Shown here piece after piece: positions 1 to 11,256 of a stretch of DNA of 64,000 bases. A program made the translations under genes and the position numbers. Positions within the stretch are counted from its first letter, which is position 1; every line of letters starts with the position of its first letter. Origin of the DNA: Erinaceus europaeus (Eukaryota > Chordata > Mammalia > Eulipotyphla > Erinaceidae); assembly GCF_950295315.1 (NCBI RefSeq), contig NC_080164.1, positions 7,448,082 to 7,512,081 of the forward strand. The letters run 5' to 3'. The notes below the pieces were generated by a model. That model was given only the letters and a program-made list of their open reading frames with translations. It did no database searches and had not been told where the DNA came from.

Positions 1-1014
1 CTTTACTTCTGGTAAGTAATAAAAATCCAATGTATACAAGTAAAAGAGTCCTAGCCTGAGGTGTGCGATTTTCTCATGAGTCCTTTATTTCTGCTAGACA
101 TGCACACAAAATGAGAAGGCTCAGAGCTTCTGTTTCCTAATCCAGACTTAGTCCTATTCTGTGGTGATGAAAATCATAAGAGCATTGTAAATAAATAAAT
201 ACATATGCATTGTATGCAACTACTAAAGTCCATTTTAACCTCAGTGAAGACAGTGAAAAACCAAATCAATTTACTGTGTAGTCAGTTGTGAAACCTATTT
301 CTACTTTTGTCAGAGTGAGGCATGACATTTTGCATGTGCATGTGTTGATTTTGTTCTGGCAGGAGATAGGGTCAAAGAGCAAGTTCTGAGGGACAATTTT
401 AGCTTCAGAGTTATAAATATATTTTCTTCCTAGCACAGCTGGGCTCACAGAATTTACTCACTCCTGCAAACGGCCACTGAAGAAGTTAATCAGCCCAGTG
501 CTAGAATCTGAACATAGAAACACAGGGGACAGGTAAACATGCTGGACCTTAGCAGACAGAGATTTCAGGCTACATTAGTCAATATCAGACATAATATAAT
601 GTAGCGTAATAGATATTCACATGTATTTTTATATAAATAATATAGGCTATGTGTCTCTACACACACATTAAAATCAATGCAGGTGCAACAGCCAGATAGG
701 TAGTCATTAACAGAATCCTAAAAGCTTGAGCCTTTGTAAAGTTACTTTTACCCCATACTTCTTCCTTACTTTGAATGTCTGTAAGAATCATTACCAGGGC
801 TCCTTCATACTATTTCTTGAACACAAGTCATTTGGGACCACATGTCCCATAAATGGTCACCCTAACAGGGTTGGAACTAGTGTTGTCTTCCACAGGCAGG
901 TCCTTCTGTCTTTGGTGCCAGAAATCATGAACAATTTTACTTATTTTTATTATTATCAAATATGTGTAAATAGTAAACATTATCATTTAAAATTATTGAT
1001 TTTGTTGTTATTGT
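1..1014. other. No feature recognised
   Basis: This is AT-rich single-copy-looking DNA. Two ORFs of 60 and 118 codons lack any recognisable domain and the second runs into a SINE remnant. I see no exon-like signal. Confidence 0.5.
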
Positions 1015-1105
1015 TGGTTTTGACTAGAATATTGCTCAGTTCTGAGAATGGTGGTGCCAGGATTGAATCCTGGGACCATTAGCATGCTAGTTTTCTGTAC
1101 TATTT
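1015..1105 (-). mobile_element. SINE family C remnant (old, tRNA-derived)
   Basis: On the minus strand the piece contains GGATTCAATCC, a decayed box B, followed by a stretch resembling the copies at 50.5 kb (ACTGCTCAG-like and GGTGGTGCCAGGATTGAA on plus). It is strongly diverged and has no visible target duplication. Confidence 0.45.
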
Positions 1106-1124
1106 GCTTTCTCCATGTTCCTAA

Positions 1125-1440
1125 GCCTAGCTTTACTGAACACCTAAGCTACCAACTTATTTACCTAATTTAGTTCTCACCCCAGTCTTATGAGACATAT
1201 ATTTTATTACCACTTCAATCAAGCACACCCAAAATCAATCAAATAAAGAAACAGCAAATTAAGTGAACTTTTTTCATGAGTCAAGATTGGGATATTTAGA
1301 AGAGAGAAGATCATTGAGGTGGATTAAAACCTTGTTTATTTTACAAAGGAAGAAAATGAATTTCAGAGGCAGAAATTGATTCCACCAAGATCTCACTTGG
1401 GGATGTGTGTATTGGATCTTGGAACACAACTCAGTATTGC
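1125..1440 (-). mobile_element. MIR-like ancient SINE remnant
   Basis: Scattered matches to the MIR pattern read on minus: 'ctgaacacctaag', 'cttatgagacatatattttatta' in spirit of the MIR tail, then 'gaaaatgaatttcagaggcag' and 'aagatctcacttggg'. This is recognition from memory of the MIR consensus, not an alignment. Confidence 0.35.
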
Positions 1441-1443
1441 TGA

Positions 1444-1500
1444 ATCCCCAGGCATAATCATGGGGGGGGGAAGGAGAGAGAGAGATGAGAGGGGGGTGAT
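1444..1500. repeat. G/GA-rich low-complexity block
   Basis: Runs of G followed by GA repeats. A short (ATTC)n microsatellite follows at about 1672-1692. Confidence 0.7.
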
Positions 1501-1921
1501 TCTAGGCTACTTTATAGGATGGGAGGACAACAGGCTTTATTGAAGCATGACTAACTATAACCCCCCCTCCCCATTCTAGTTGTTCTAACATTGATACTGA
1601 GGCTCCTGAAGGGTAGAAAAAGATCTGGGGAGCCACTTATATCCTTTCTGGGTTAGGAAACCCCATAACTCACATTCATTCATTCATTCATTGTGAGATA
1701 AAACAAAGAGATGTCTAGTTCTGTCTCCTAGAGTAAATGTGATTGCGTCCTAGCTAATCAGGACAGGAAGTAGCAATTTGATGACACTGTGTCCAGCATA
1801 TACTACTTGAAATTTCTCATTGGATATTTTTCAGTTAGGTATTTTGTGGGAGCTAAAGGGAACAAGGGGAGTATTCTCTACGCTCCTCAAACACACTTTC
1901 TAAAGCTTTTCTTTCTTTTTA

Positions 1922-2033
1922 AATTATTTTTTATTTTATTAGAAATTTAATAATAATCAATAAGATTGTGGGATAAGAGAGGTACAATTCCCACCTGGTG
2001 AATTCCATACCCTATCCCCTCCATTGGAAGCTT
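1922..2033 (-). mobile_element. L1 3' end, antisense
   Basis: Starts with a T-rich stretch (poly(A) read backwards), then 'gtgggataagagaggtacaa', the reverse of the L1 3' terminus. It abuts an L1 piece in the opposite orientation at about 2033. Both pieces carry a 3' terminus, so this is two head-to-head insertions, not one twin-primed copy. Confidence 0.7.
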
Positions 2034-2372
2034 CCCTGGGCAGACGACCTGACCTGTAGGCGTCCTGTCCTGTAGCTCTGATTCTCCAGAACCCGCCCCA
2101 CTAGGGAAAGAGAGAGACAGGCTGGGAGTATGGATCCACCTGCCAACGCCCATGTTCAGCAGGGAAGCAATTACAGAAGCCAGACCTTCCACCTTCTGCA
2201 TCGCACAATGACCTTGGGTCCATACTCCCAGAGGGATAAAGAATAGGAAAGCTATCAGGGGAGGGGATGGGATACAGAGTTCTGGTGGTGGGAATTATGT
2301 GGAGTTGTACCCCTCTCTTATCCTATGGTTTTTGCCAGTGTTTTCTTTTCATAAATAAAAATAAGAAAAAAA
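2034..2372 (+). mobile_element. L1 3' UTR, 5'-truncated
   Basis: Carries the standard landmarks in order: 'ccccactagggaaagagaga', 'ggctgggagtatggatcca', 'gggtccatactcccagaggg', 'ttctggtggtgggaatt', then an A-rich tail after 'cataaataaaaa'. No coding sequence is included. Confidence 0.85.
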
Positions 2373-2378
2373 GAGTTC

Positions 2379-2577
2379 AAGGGGCCAGACATTGGTACAC
2401 ATCATTAAGTGTACATGTTACAATGCTCAGGGACCTGGGTTCAAGCCCCAGGTATCTATCTGCAGGAGTAGTGAAGCAGAGCTGACAGTGTCTCTTACCC
2501 TCTAGATCTCCCCTTTTCTTCTCAATTTCTGTCTCTATCCAAATAAATAAGTAAATAAATATTAAAAAGTTAAAAAA
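2379..2577 (+). mobile_element. SINE family B
   Basis: Box B is GGTTCAAGCCCC. The hairpin core (TGCAG...GTGAAGC) is degenerate. The CT-rich body leads into 'tccaaataaataagtaaa' and an A-rich tail. It lies directly behind the L1 tail, a common landing place. Confidence 0.85.
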
Positions 2578-3840
2578 AACCCTTTTATGTAAATGGGGAG
2601 TAACAATAACTACTTTTTAGAGCCCCAGAGATGATTGGAAAGATTCTAGAGAGCTTCTGGAATTCCATTAGTTGTTTACCTTTTTATTTTAAATAATGCT
2701 GCTGAGTTTTGTCATGTGACCACATGGAAACATTATTAAGTAATTAGTTCTCAAATCCTGGAATTATTTTTATTTCTTTATTAATTTGAACATATCATGT
2801 ATTTATTCATAAGTATAAGATTAAACTAATCCTTTATATTTTTCTTTCTCAGAGGGATCTTTGAAGGCTTTATTGATCAAGGATACATTTCAAAATCCTT
2901 ATAGGTTGTGTATAAATATTTGATACAATGCAATCATTTAAAGTGTATTATGTTAAAGGTATAATTTTATTAACTTCATTTTGAATAGTTTTCTCAATAA
3001 CTTTACAATGACTGCCATAGACTATTGCTAAATTATGGTTTTTGAAGGAGTTTTGCCCAATGTAAGACCTTTTTTTCCCCATGGGTTAATAATTTTATTG
3101 AGCAAGAGTTTTCTTTGAAAGATCATAACAGATATCTGCAGGGAAAATATCTCTTTCATCCATATGATAATCCTTGGATTTATTCAACAGCTGTTGGTAA
3201 TAAATCCTTGATAAAAATAAATGAGTATTGTATTAATAAGAGAACTGCATTAATTTTTACCCTACTCCATTAAACACAAATGTCTACACACAATTTTTTT
3301 ATTTATTATCTGAATGTTCTAATACTTCCTTTGGATTTTGAAAAAATGTGAAGTCTGTACTGAAGTGAGAAGCTGGTCTAATGTGAAAACAATGCTCTTG
3401 ACTCTCATTGGGGAAATCCAGATCCCTCACCAGCAAGGCCTTTATCTCTGGGTCAATGTACTCAAGATTGGGAGTTAGTCACAAAGATCCTGGTCATAAA
3501 TCCCAGAGCCAATTGCCAGTGGTGTAGCAAAAGTCATACTGCTATCTCCCAGGGGTTAGAACTTTAAGATAAAGGGGCTTTCAAAGAGAAAAAACATATC
3601 ATGACACATCCTAAGATGGAAAGACAGATTTTAAAGAGTGCATTAGAGAGAACTTTAAACAGGTAGAGGGCTCTCTGAAGAGAGGCTGAGTCAGCCTACT
3701 CTGCTACTACAGGAAGACTGGCCCTGAAATGAGTGCAGCCTAGAGTGTTCTAAACTGTGATCATGTACTGTGAGCTCAGACTGACTGGGACTTAGAGAGT
3801 ATACAAGCTTCTGTGCTAAATGTAAATAGATACAGCCCAT
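2578..3840. other. No feature recognised
   Basis: AT-rich, no gene signal. The stretch 3350-3780 is less AT-rich and could be an unrecognised older repeat; I could not name it. Confidence 0.45.
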
Positions 3841-3844
3841 GGGC

Positions 3845-4055
3845 CTGATCGACATGGTCAACAGTTAAATGTATTTACGGACTTTCATCTTATTTGGGAG
3901 CTACTCTCTTTCATAATGCAACTTTCTAGCCCTAATATCAACTCTGACACCATCTTCCCAGACAATAGGTTTAGACCTCCTTTATGTTAGTTATCAAGCT
4001 TCAGTAAAAATTACCAAGTCATGGACCATTAGGAACATACCTAAATTAGACTTCC
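3845..4055 (+). mobile_element. L1 3' UTR fragment (upstream part)
   Basis: Contains 'atttgggagctactctcttt', 'ccagacaatag' and 'aacatacctaaat', the same landmarks as at 14.98 and 43.2 kb, where they follow an ORF2 end. It lacks the 3' terminus. Confidence 0.65.
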
Positions 4056-4190
4056 AAGATTTTATTGACCAGACAGGATTCTTGCTAAAATCAAGTCAAA
4101 CAAAGGACAAAAAACATAGTATCATAATCAAGATGAAGCTGGTGAGATGGTTCAGAGGAACTTAAGTTTGATCATGGAAATATTGTTTTT

Positions 4191-4478
4191 TTAAATTTAT
4201 TTATCCTCTTTTTTTGTTGCCCTTCTTGTTTTTTTATAGTTGTAGTTATTATTGTTGTTATTGATATCCTTGTTGTTGGATAGGACAGAAAGAAATGGAG
4301 AGAGATGGGGAAGATAGAGAGGGGGAGGGAAAGATAGACACCTGCAGACCTGCTTCACTGCTTGTGAAGTGACTCCCCTGCAGGAGGGGAGCTGGGGGCT
4401 CAAACCAGGATCCTTACACTGGTCCTTGCGCTTTGCACCACCTGCCTTAACCCGCTGCACTACCACCTGACTCCCCCA
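4191..4478 (-). mobile_element. SINE family A, complete, with target duplication
   Basis: Minus-strand copy from its GTT-rich tail to the head. It is flanked by the exact 14-bp direct repeat gaaatattgttttt at 4177-4190 and 4479-4492. The antisense strand opens an 89-codon frame, an artefact of the SINE. Confidence 0.95.
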
Positions 4479-4499
4479 GAAATATTGTTTTTATTAAAG

Positions 4500-5050
4500 C
4501 GCCTAAACTATTCCAGTTATGAATTCTGGGATGTAAATAGGAAGTGAGACACTTTATCAAAGATATAATACCTCTCTGTGGGTTGGTCTTAACCTTACAT
4601 ACCAGGTTCAAGTTGAATTTCTCTGTCAAGGGCACTCACTGAATGACTGACTGCATGGACCATTTCTCCTGTTCTCAACTCAGTGATGGCATGCATGCTT
4701 TGGGAAGACACAGGAGCTGGAACAAAGCAGTTGTGGCTGCTGATGTTCCAGTATTTATGAAGTTAAAAGTGTTGGATTTCATGTTTTTTCTCATACCTTT
4801 CCCAATGACAAAGGTTTAATTTTCTCTGCAAATATGCGGACTACAGTTTTGAGAGATGGGGCTCTGATCCTCTCCATGTGCTTCTGTTGCTATATCAGGG
4901 GCTTTGTAAGGAACACTTGATTTCCTGTTGGGTAAGTAGGAAGACTTTATTTTGTTGCTGTTGTTTCCTATCTCTTCTCATCATACTAAGTACATACTTA
5001 TGACTCCATGATTGATTTCTCTTAGTGCTGGGTAGAGACACTTTGTATGC
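4500..5050. other. No feature recognised
   Basis: Single-copy-looking sequence between a SINE and the polypurine tract. No exon-like signal. Confidence 0.45.
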
Positions 5051-5057
5051 TGCTATG

Positions 5058-5467
5058 AGGGGGAAGAAGAAGATTGAGAGAAGAAGGAAGAGGAGGAGAA
5101 AGTGGAGGAGATGGAGGATGAGGAGAAGAAGGAGATGGAGGAGGAGAAGATGGAGAATGAGGAGAAGAAGGAGATGGAGAAGAAGGAGGAGAAAATGGAG
5201 GATGAGGAGAAGAGGGAGATGGAGAAGGAGGAGGAGAAGAAGGATATGGAGAAAGAGGAGGAGGATAAGGAGATGGAGGAGAAGAAGGAGAGGAGGAGGA
5301 GAAGAAGGAGAAGGAGGAGGAGGAGAAGAAGAAGGAGGAGGAGGAGAAGAAGGAGAAGGAGGAGGAGAAGAAGGAGAAGGAGGAGAAGAAGCAGAAGCAG
5401 GAAAAGATGAAGAAGGAGAAGGAGGAGGAGGAGAAGGAGAAGAAGAAGGAGGAGAAGGAGAAGAAGT
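5058..5467. repeat. 410-bp polypurine GGA/GAA tract
   Basis: The plus strand is almost entirely A and G; 5275-5391 has no pyrimidine at all. Irregular GGA, GAA, GGAGAA and GATGGAG units suggest slippage-driven growth. The long frames here (E/K/R-rich on plus, S/P/F-rich on minus) are products of the composition and not genes. Confidence 0.95.
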
Positions 5468-5651
5468 ATGCCTCCATAGAGTGAAATTCTCCTTGACTCT
5501 GAATATATTTTCTTACTAGACTGTGTTCCTGAGATAGTTTCCCATTACCACCACTATTAGGCACTCCGCATAGAGCTCTTGGTTATCGTGACTCTCTTTC
5601 TACAAACTGACTTTACTGCTTACTGCATTTAATTCTGCAGATGGACACATA

Positions 5652-5866
5652 AGCAAGGCCAGGAGGTGGTGCACTTAGCTGAGCACACGTTGCAATGTGT
5701 GAGGACCCAGGTTCTAACCCTTAGTCCCCACCTGCAGGGGGAAGCTTCACGAATGGTGAAACAGTGCTGTAGCTGTCTCTCTGTCTCTCTCCCTCTTTAT
5801 TTCTCCCTTTAGATTTCTGGCTATCTCTATCAAATAAATGGAGATAATAAAGATAGTTGAAATATG
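5652..5866 (+). mobile_element. SINE family B
   Basis: Head 'gccaggaggtggtgcactta', box B GGTTCTAACCC, hairpin core CACCTGCAG...AGCTTCAC, CT-rich body and 'caaataaatggagataataa' tail. Confidence 0.88.
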
Positions 5867-7654
5867 AATAACTACCAATTGCTGCTAAATGCCTATTCAG
5901 CACTAAGGTAACTTTGGGGGGAGAACCCTATCCAGATGCCAGGACGCTGAGATCCTCACATCTCAGGGTTGAAAGATTAACTTCAGACACAAGGCCAACG
6001 TTCTGAAGAGATCTGGAGGCATGTACACAGGATATCTCGAGGTGGGACAGTGCCAAGTGAGCAAGGCTGACCAGAATGCTGGCAGAGTATTCACTGGTCA
6101 AAATCATACAGAACATCTAAAGGAATGAGGAAGATGAAAGAGGTTTTTGAAGTGACTAAACATATATGACATAGGTCAAGGTATATGTAACACATAGTTA
6201 TGCATCATATGGAAAGGTCATAACATATCTCTCATGGGGGGATATTAAAGTGCAGCAAGGGGTGTTTGAAACTTAATTACACTGGCCATTGTCTAAATGT
6301 CATTATGTCAAGTACACTTCTTTGATGCCCTAAGAAATATCAGGTTTATCTTTCAGTCATTCTGTGAACATTCTCCAGACTTGCAGGAAGAATTCTGGTC
6401 ATCATGTTTATGCATAAGGGGATGTGGCTCTTACCCTAGCTTGTGGGCTGATTCTGGTTTAACTCACAAGCTATTCCAGACCTTGGCCTTAGAGTGCAGG
6501 AATTATAACATAAGACAGTCTAGGGTCTTTCAGTAAGCAGGCATGATGTTATTTTAGACAAGAGTGAAATGTACTGGTAAATACAACAAGCAGGCATGTA
6601 CTCACAAGCATGAAGGCAGAGGTAAAAAAACAAATCAGCAGGATTTTTAATAAGTACCCAGAAGTCTGGGATCAGGGGAGTCGTCAACACATCACTTCCT
6701 CCTTTTGCAGATTATATAATTTAGAATCTTAAGTCACATTTGTGGTTGGTAGAAATGATGTGCATTACAGGTTCCAATATCTATGAACTTTTCACTTGAA
6801 GCTGGTAGGTCATGAGAATAAGTTGTAGTTTATTGGTAAATAAAATAATGTAATGAATGTCACTGAATTTGAGACAATGAGTGGGGTTTGCAGTGCCTAT
6901 ATTTTCACTTGGTTGTAGAACAAATGGCATTTTCCTAGGGACTGAGTCTTAACAAAGAGTTAAGACTTAAATGATGCCAGAGGAGTCATGGCTCTCTTGC
7001 CAAAGCATAAAGGTCAGTAATCACCAGGTCAAAGACAAGCCAGTGATTGTGAGCACTGACACAAGAGTCCATGATTGAAAATAAACAAGCAAAAACTGGA
7101 GATGTCAATGCCAGATGGAAGCATTTTTAGATTGGCTCATAATCTTCCTTCTTCTCACTGGCTAAGTATAAATAATCTTACCAATGAGTATCTCACTTAA
7201 GTCAACCCATCTCTTCCTTTCAGAAAATAGATACTATTATAATTACTATACCCCATAGAAATCTAAACGAGTGTATTTAAAATGGGTCACTTATTCTGAC
7301 TTGCTTGATTTAATGTAATTTCCCTTTAAAAAAATGTGCACACGGATATTCTATTTCCTCTCACCATCTGTACCATAAGCCCACAGATGAAGTATAGCAA
7401 TAAATCATCATTCTAAACATCTCCTCTTTTGTCTCATGGAGTTCACCCATGAGTATATAGCAGTTTGTGTTTAGGAAACCTTCCTTATCTTTCCTTTCTG
7501 TGTGCTTCTTCTAGATAGGTAGCAAAGTAATCTGATTTGCAGACACCATTTGAAAACCCGAAAATTAAAAATAATGACTTTAAATTTACCAGGTAGCTAA
7601 CAGTTATTTATTTTTGTTCTTCACTTTTTTTACGAGTATGTTGTTGATTTTATT
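5867..7654. other. No feature recognised
   Basis: 1.8 kb of AT-rich DNA without a recognised repeat or gene. ORFs of 60-80 codons overlap here without domain features. Confidence 0.45.
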
Positions 7655-7929
7655 ATTTTATTTTTGCCACCAAGTTTGTTGCTCAGTACCACTAAGAATC
7701 CACTTCATCCATCTTTTTCCTTTTTTTTTTCTTTTTGTATTTGATAGGACAGAGATAATTTGAGAAGTGAGGGGGAGATAGAGAGAGAGAAAGAGAAACA
7801 TCTGCAGACCTGCTTTACCACTTGTGAAACTCTCTCTGCAGGTGGGGAACTGGTGGCTTGAACCTGGATCCTTGAGTCCTTGGGATTAGTACTGTGTGCT
7901 CTTAACTGGGTAGCCCACCACCCCGTCCA
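7655..7929 (-). mobile_element. SINE family A, long subtype, diverged
   Basis: Read on minus: head, box B 'ggttcaagccacc', CTGCAG core, CT body, tail. The extension 'gtggattcttagtggtac' follows the tail, marking the long subtype. Many substitutions indicate an older copy. Confidence 0.8.
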
Positions 7930-8113
7930 GAGATTATTTGTTACAATACAGTTGTTGGCACACGGGTCCAATTTTCCATCTGGAGATAATAGGTGTCTGT
8001 AAAACATTTACACCCCACCTTAGATCCTTTCCATCATCCTGTACCAGAATCTGAAAGCCCCTCTCCCACCCCTCTCCCCCTTCCCCAGAGTCCTTTGCTT
8101 TGGTGCAATTAAG
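7930..8113 (-). mobile_element. L1 3' UTR fragment, second 3' UTR lineage
   Basis: Antisense 'tacagttgttggcacac', 'aggtgtctgtaaaac' and 'cctttgctttggtgcaatt' recur at 19.34, 36.94 and 52.53 kb. At 52.53 kb the same sequence leads into an antisense ORF2 end, which identifies it. Confidence 0.7.
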
Positions 8114-8457
8114 CATTTCACATGAGAGAAGAGGTCATAAAAATTCACTCTCATTTACAATGGAGATATTTTTTCTTTTTCCCCCCAAATTTTGCCTAAT
8201 TAAAATGAAATATTTTTTTTTCTCCTGCTTGTAAAATTCCATCACCTTTTCTGTGCTGCAATGTTACAAAAAAATGAAATCCCTGTGGGAAGTAGCCCAT
8301 TGTGACCTTTGTTTTATGGAGGAAGTATTCTATTTCCAGTTTTGCTTGGGCTGCAGCAATGTCTAATGCAAATGAGTACACGTCTGATAAAATGTCACTA
8401 ATAAACTCTGTGTCTTTTAGCACTGGATTTAGAGAGCCTGTAAGAAATCATATTTGT

Positions 8458-8685
8458 GGGAGTCGGGTGGTGGTAAAGCAGGTTAAGCGCATGTGGCTCA
8501 AAGCGCAAAGACAGGCTTAAGGATCCCAGTTGGGGTGGTTTCACAAGCAGTGAAGCAGGTCTGCAGGTGTCTATCTTTCTCTCCCCTCTCTGTCTTCCCC
8601 TTCTCTCTCCAAAGACATCAATAACCACAACAATGTTAAACAACAAGTGTAACAAAAGGGAAAATAAATACATAAATATTTTTAA
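8458..8685 (+). mobile_element. SINE family A lacking most of box B
   Basis: Intact head, then 'ggatcccagttggggtgg' instead of the usual box B and 'ggctccccacctgcag'; about 25 nt are missing. Core, body and tail follow. Similar sequence either side (aaatcatatttgt / aaaatcatagattt) suggests a decayed target duplication. Confidence 0.85.
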
Positions 8686-8849
8686 AAATCTTTTAAAAAT
8701 CATAGATTTCAACCAAATTATCAGGTGAAAACATTAAATAACTAATTTTTTTTAATCTCTTATCATAGTTAAATAAAACATATGTACAGTGATATATTGA
8801 CATGAATGAAACTGTTGGCTAGAGCATCATTTTTTAAATAATTTTTCTT

Positions 8850-9370
8850 GGGGCTGAGGGGTTGGTTAGCGGTTTATAGTGCAGTCACAATGCACCAGGA
8901 CCACAAGCTTCTCTACAGACATCTCTGCCCCACCTTATAGTCCTTTGCTTTGGGGCAGTACATTAGGCCCAGTCAATGTTTCACTTTGTGTTCTCCCTGT
9001 TCCTGTTTATTAAGTTCAGCTGATAAGTGAGATCATTCTATACTTATCCTTCTCCTTTTGGCTTATTTCAATTAACATGTCTTCAAGATTCATCTAAGTT
9101 GATGAAAAGGAGATGATTTCATCACTTGGTTACCAGCTGAGTAGTATTCCATTGTGAATATGTATCACTGTATTTTTTTTTTTTTTAGCTACCCCTCTGT
9201 CACTGGACATCTGGGTTACTTTCCTCGTTTTCACTATTGCAAATTGTGTTGCTGTGGACATAGGTGTATGTAACTCTCTTCTAAGTGTTTCTCTTTCCAC
9301 TGGATACATTTTTCAGGAAAGAAATTCCTGTGCCATAAAGTTAAGTCTATTTCCAGTGTATTGAGAAATC
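8850..9370 (-). mobile_element. L1 3' UTR and ORF2 end, antisense
   Basis: Antisense ORF2 C-terminus is visible as 'gctgagtagtattccattgt' (the 'TMEYYSA' region of L1 ORF2 read backwards) preceded by the second-lineage 3' UTR. 5'-truncated near 9370; frame broken. Confidence 0.75.
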
Positions 9371-9867
9371 CAGACTGTTATCAACAAAATTAGAAGGCAA
9401 CTAAGTTACTATCAAGAATGGCTTCTTTGCTGTTGTGTTTTTTTGTTTGTTTGTTTTGTTCTGTTTTTTCTAGGCTGAGAGAAAAGTCCTAGAGAGAAGT
9501 GTCCTGTTCATCTTCTCTCATCATGTTAATGAAAGTTCCAGAATTTCCTATAACTTTGAACAAGTGAGCTCATTGCCTCAAGCCCTCACTTCCTTTGCTT
9601 TGACACAATTTTTCAGCTTCATAATGATCTCCTTACAAAAATTAGTTCTAAGTTGACTTCAAATCCTCCTTTCTATTGTTTATGAATGTAGGATCCTCTG
9701 TGAACACCACCCCCAACTTAAATGGTCAGTTTCTTTTTTTATTACTACACACAGTTCCTCTATGAGCCTCCTGTGCTCGTAACAAAGATTTCATTTTTTA
9801 GTAAATTTATATTGCCCCCTCACACTCAACCATTGATGTTTCAAGTTAATTGAAAAGCGTGTTTCTG

Positions 9868-10433
9868 GGCTGAGGGAATGGATCAACTTGCCAGTGCCCA
9901 TGTCCAGTGGAGTGGCAATTGAAGATACAAGGCTCCCACTCATTTCCCCCAAAACAATTTTAATTATTTATTTATAAAAAAGGAAACACTGAAAAACATA
10001 GGATAAGAGGGTTACAACTCTACACAATTCCCACCATCAGAACTCTGTATCCCATCCCCAAAACAATTTTAGTCTATGCTCCCAGAGAGGGAGAAATGAT
10101 AGGTGAAAGGTCCCTGGACTCCAGCTGTATTGAGACCCAGAAAGGGAAGAGAAAAAAATGGAAAGATATTTGAAAATTGTAGTAAGTATAGGTATGACTC
10201 AGACAGGAAGATAAAATGGGACCATGGACATGGATGGTTAATTATATATAAATATAGACCGATAATTATAGAAATAATAGTTAACACATATCTGTGACCT
10301 TGGAAGAACTGGTGTAGATTTCCAATGAAAAGATTAGGGACACAGAACTCTGGTGGTGGAAATGGTACAGAATTATACCCCTGCTATCTTATAATTTTGT
10401 AAATAAATATTAAGTTACTAATGAAATTTTAAG
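9868..10433 (+). mobile_element. L1 3' UTR with target duplication and nested insertion
   Basis: Flanked by aagcgtgtttctg (9855-9867) and aagtgtgtttctg (10434-10446), 12 of 13 identical. Ends 'ttttgtaaataaatattaag', a 3' terminus variant also seen at 24.3 and 53.1 kb. It is interrupted by the smaller L1 at 9963-10055. Confidence 0.85.
9963..10055 (-). mobile_element. 93-bp L1 3' terminus nested in another L1
   Basis: Antisense L1 3' end ('tttataaaaaaggaaacact' ... 'tctgtatcccat') with the exact 16-bp duplication ccccaaaacaatttta at 9947-9962 and 10056-10071. This is an extreme 5' truncation. Confidence 0.93.
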
Positions 10434-10634
10434 AAGTGTGTTTCTGTGAGACTACTTGAGTCATGAGATGGCAGTGTACATCTGTGCAGAATGGTAGGAG
10501 TTTTGTGCAGACACCTATCACAGGTAGAGAGAAAACTGTCCACATGTTTCCTGTAAACTATCCTGTAAACCACTAATTGCCTGACAAAACTTAGGAAAAA
10601 AATAAATAAAATAAAAGCCTGTTTTTTTTTTTCT

Positions 10635-10875
10635 TTTTAAAAATTTATTTAAAAAATGAGACATTAACAAAATTATAGGATAAGAGGGGTACAACACACA
10701 ATTCCCACCACCAGATCTCCATAGGATCCCATCCCCTCCCCTGATAGCTTTCCTATTCTTTTTTTTTTTTATTTTAATTTTTTTACTTTTTAAAGGTTAT
10801 TCAGATACAACATGGTGTGCAGAAGCGGCTAACTTTCCTATTCTTTATCCCTCTGGGAGTATAGACCTTAGGAAC
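10635..10875 (-). mobile_element. L1 3' UTR, antisense, interrupted
   Basis: Antisense L1 3' end with 'ttataggataagaggggtac', 'ccatcccctcccctgatagc' and 'ctttatccctctgggagtat'. It is split by the short retrocopy at 10761-10832. Confidence 0.85.
10761..10832 (-). mobile_element. 72-bp poly(A) retrocopy of unknown RNA
   Basis: On minus the insert reads from 'ttagccgcttctgcacacc' to an A-rich 3' tail. It is bounded by the exact 13-bp repeat ctttcctattctt (10748-10760, 10833-10845) created inside the host L1. Tail plus target duplication means reverse transcription at the site. The parent is neither SINE A, B, C nor the L1 3' UTR seen here. Confidence 0.85.
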
Positions 10876-10929
10876 TTAAATGTATTACACACTATACTTA
10901 TTCCAAAGTAGTGTCTTCCATCACAATCT

Positions 10930-11198
10930 TAAAGTGCAGCAGAATAAGCACATGTGGCGCAAAGTGCAAGGACTGAATAAGGATCCTGGTTTGAGCTCCC
11001 AGCTCCCCACCTGCAGGGGAGTCTCTTCACAGGTGGTGAAGCAGGTCTGCAGGTGTCTATCTTTCCCTCCCCACCTCTGTCTTCTCCTCCTCTCTCCATT
11101 TCTCTCTGTCCTATCTAACAACGATGACATTAATTTAAAAAAAAACAGCAATAAAAAATAACAAGGGTAACAAAACGGAAAATAAATAAATAAACATA
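10930..11198 (+). mobile_element. SINE family A
   Basis: Head 'gcagcagaataagcacatg', box B GGTTTGAGCTCCC, full hairpin core and CT body, then an A-rich tail ending 'aaataaataaataaac'. Confidence 0.9.
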
Positions 11199-11256
11199 AA
11201 AAGCTAGTTTCTTGATATCATAAGTTAAAAGCCATTGCATATAGAATAAAAATGAC

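Noticed and set aside
5022..5564. Overlapping ORFs of 180, 164 and 102 codons
   Set aside because: All are encoded by the polypurine tract; residues are almost only E/K/R/M on plus and S/P/F on minus. Composition artefacts.
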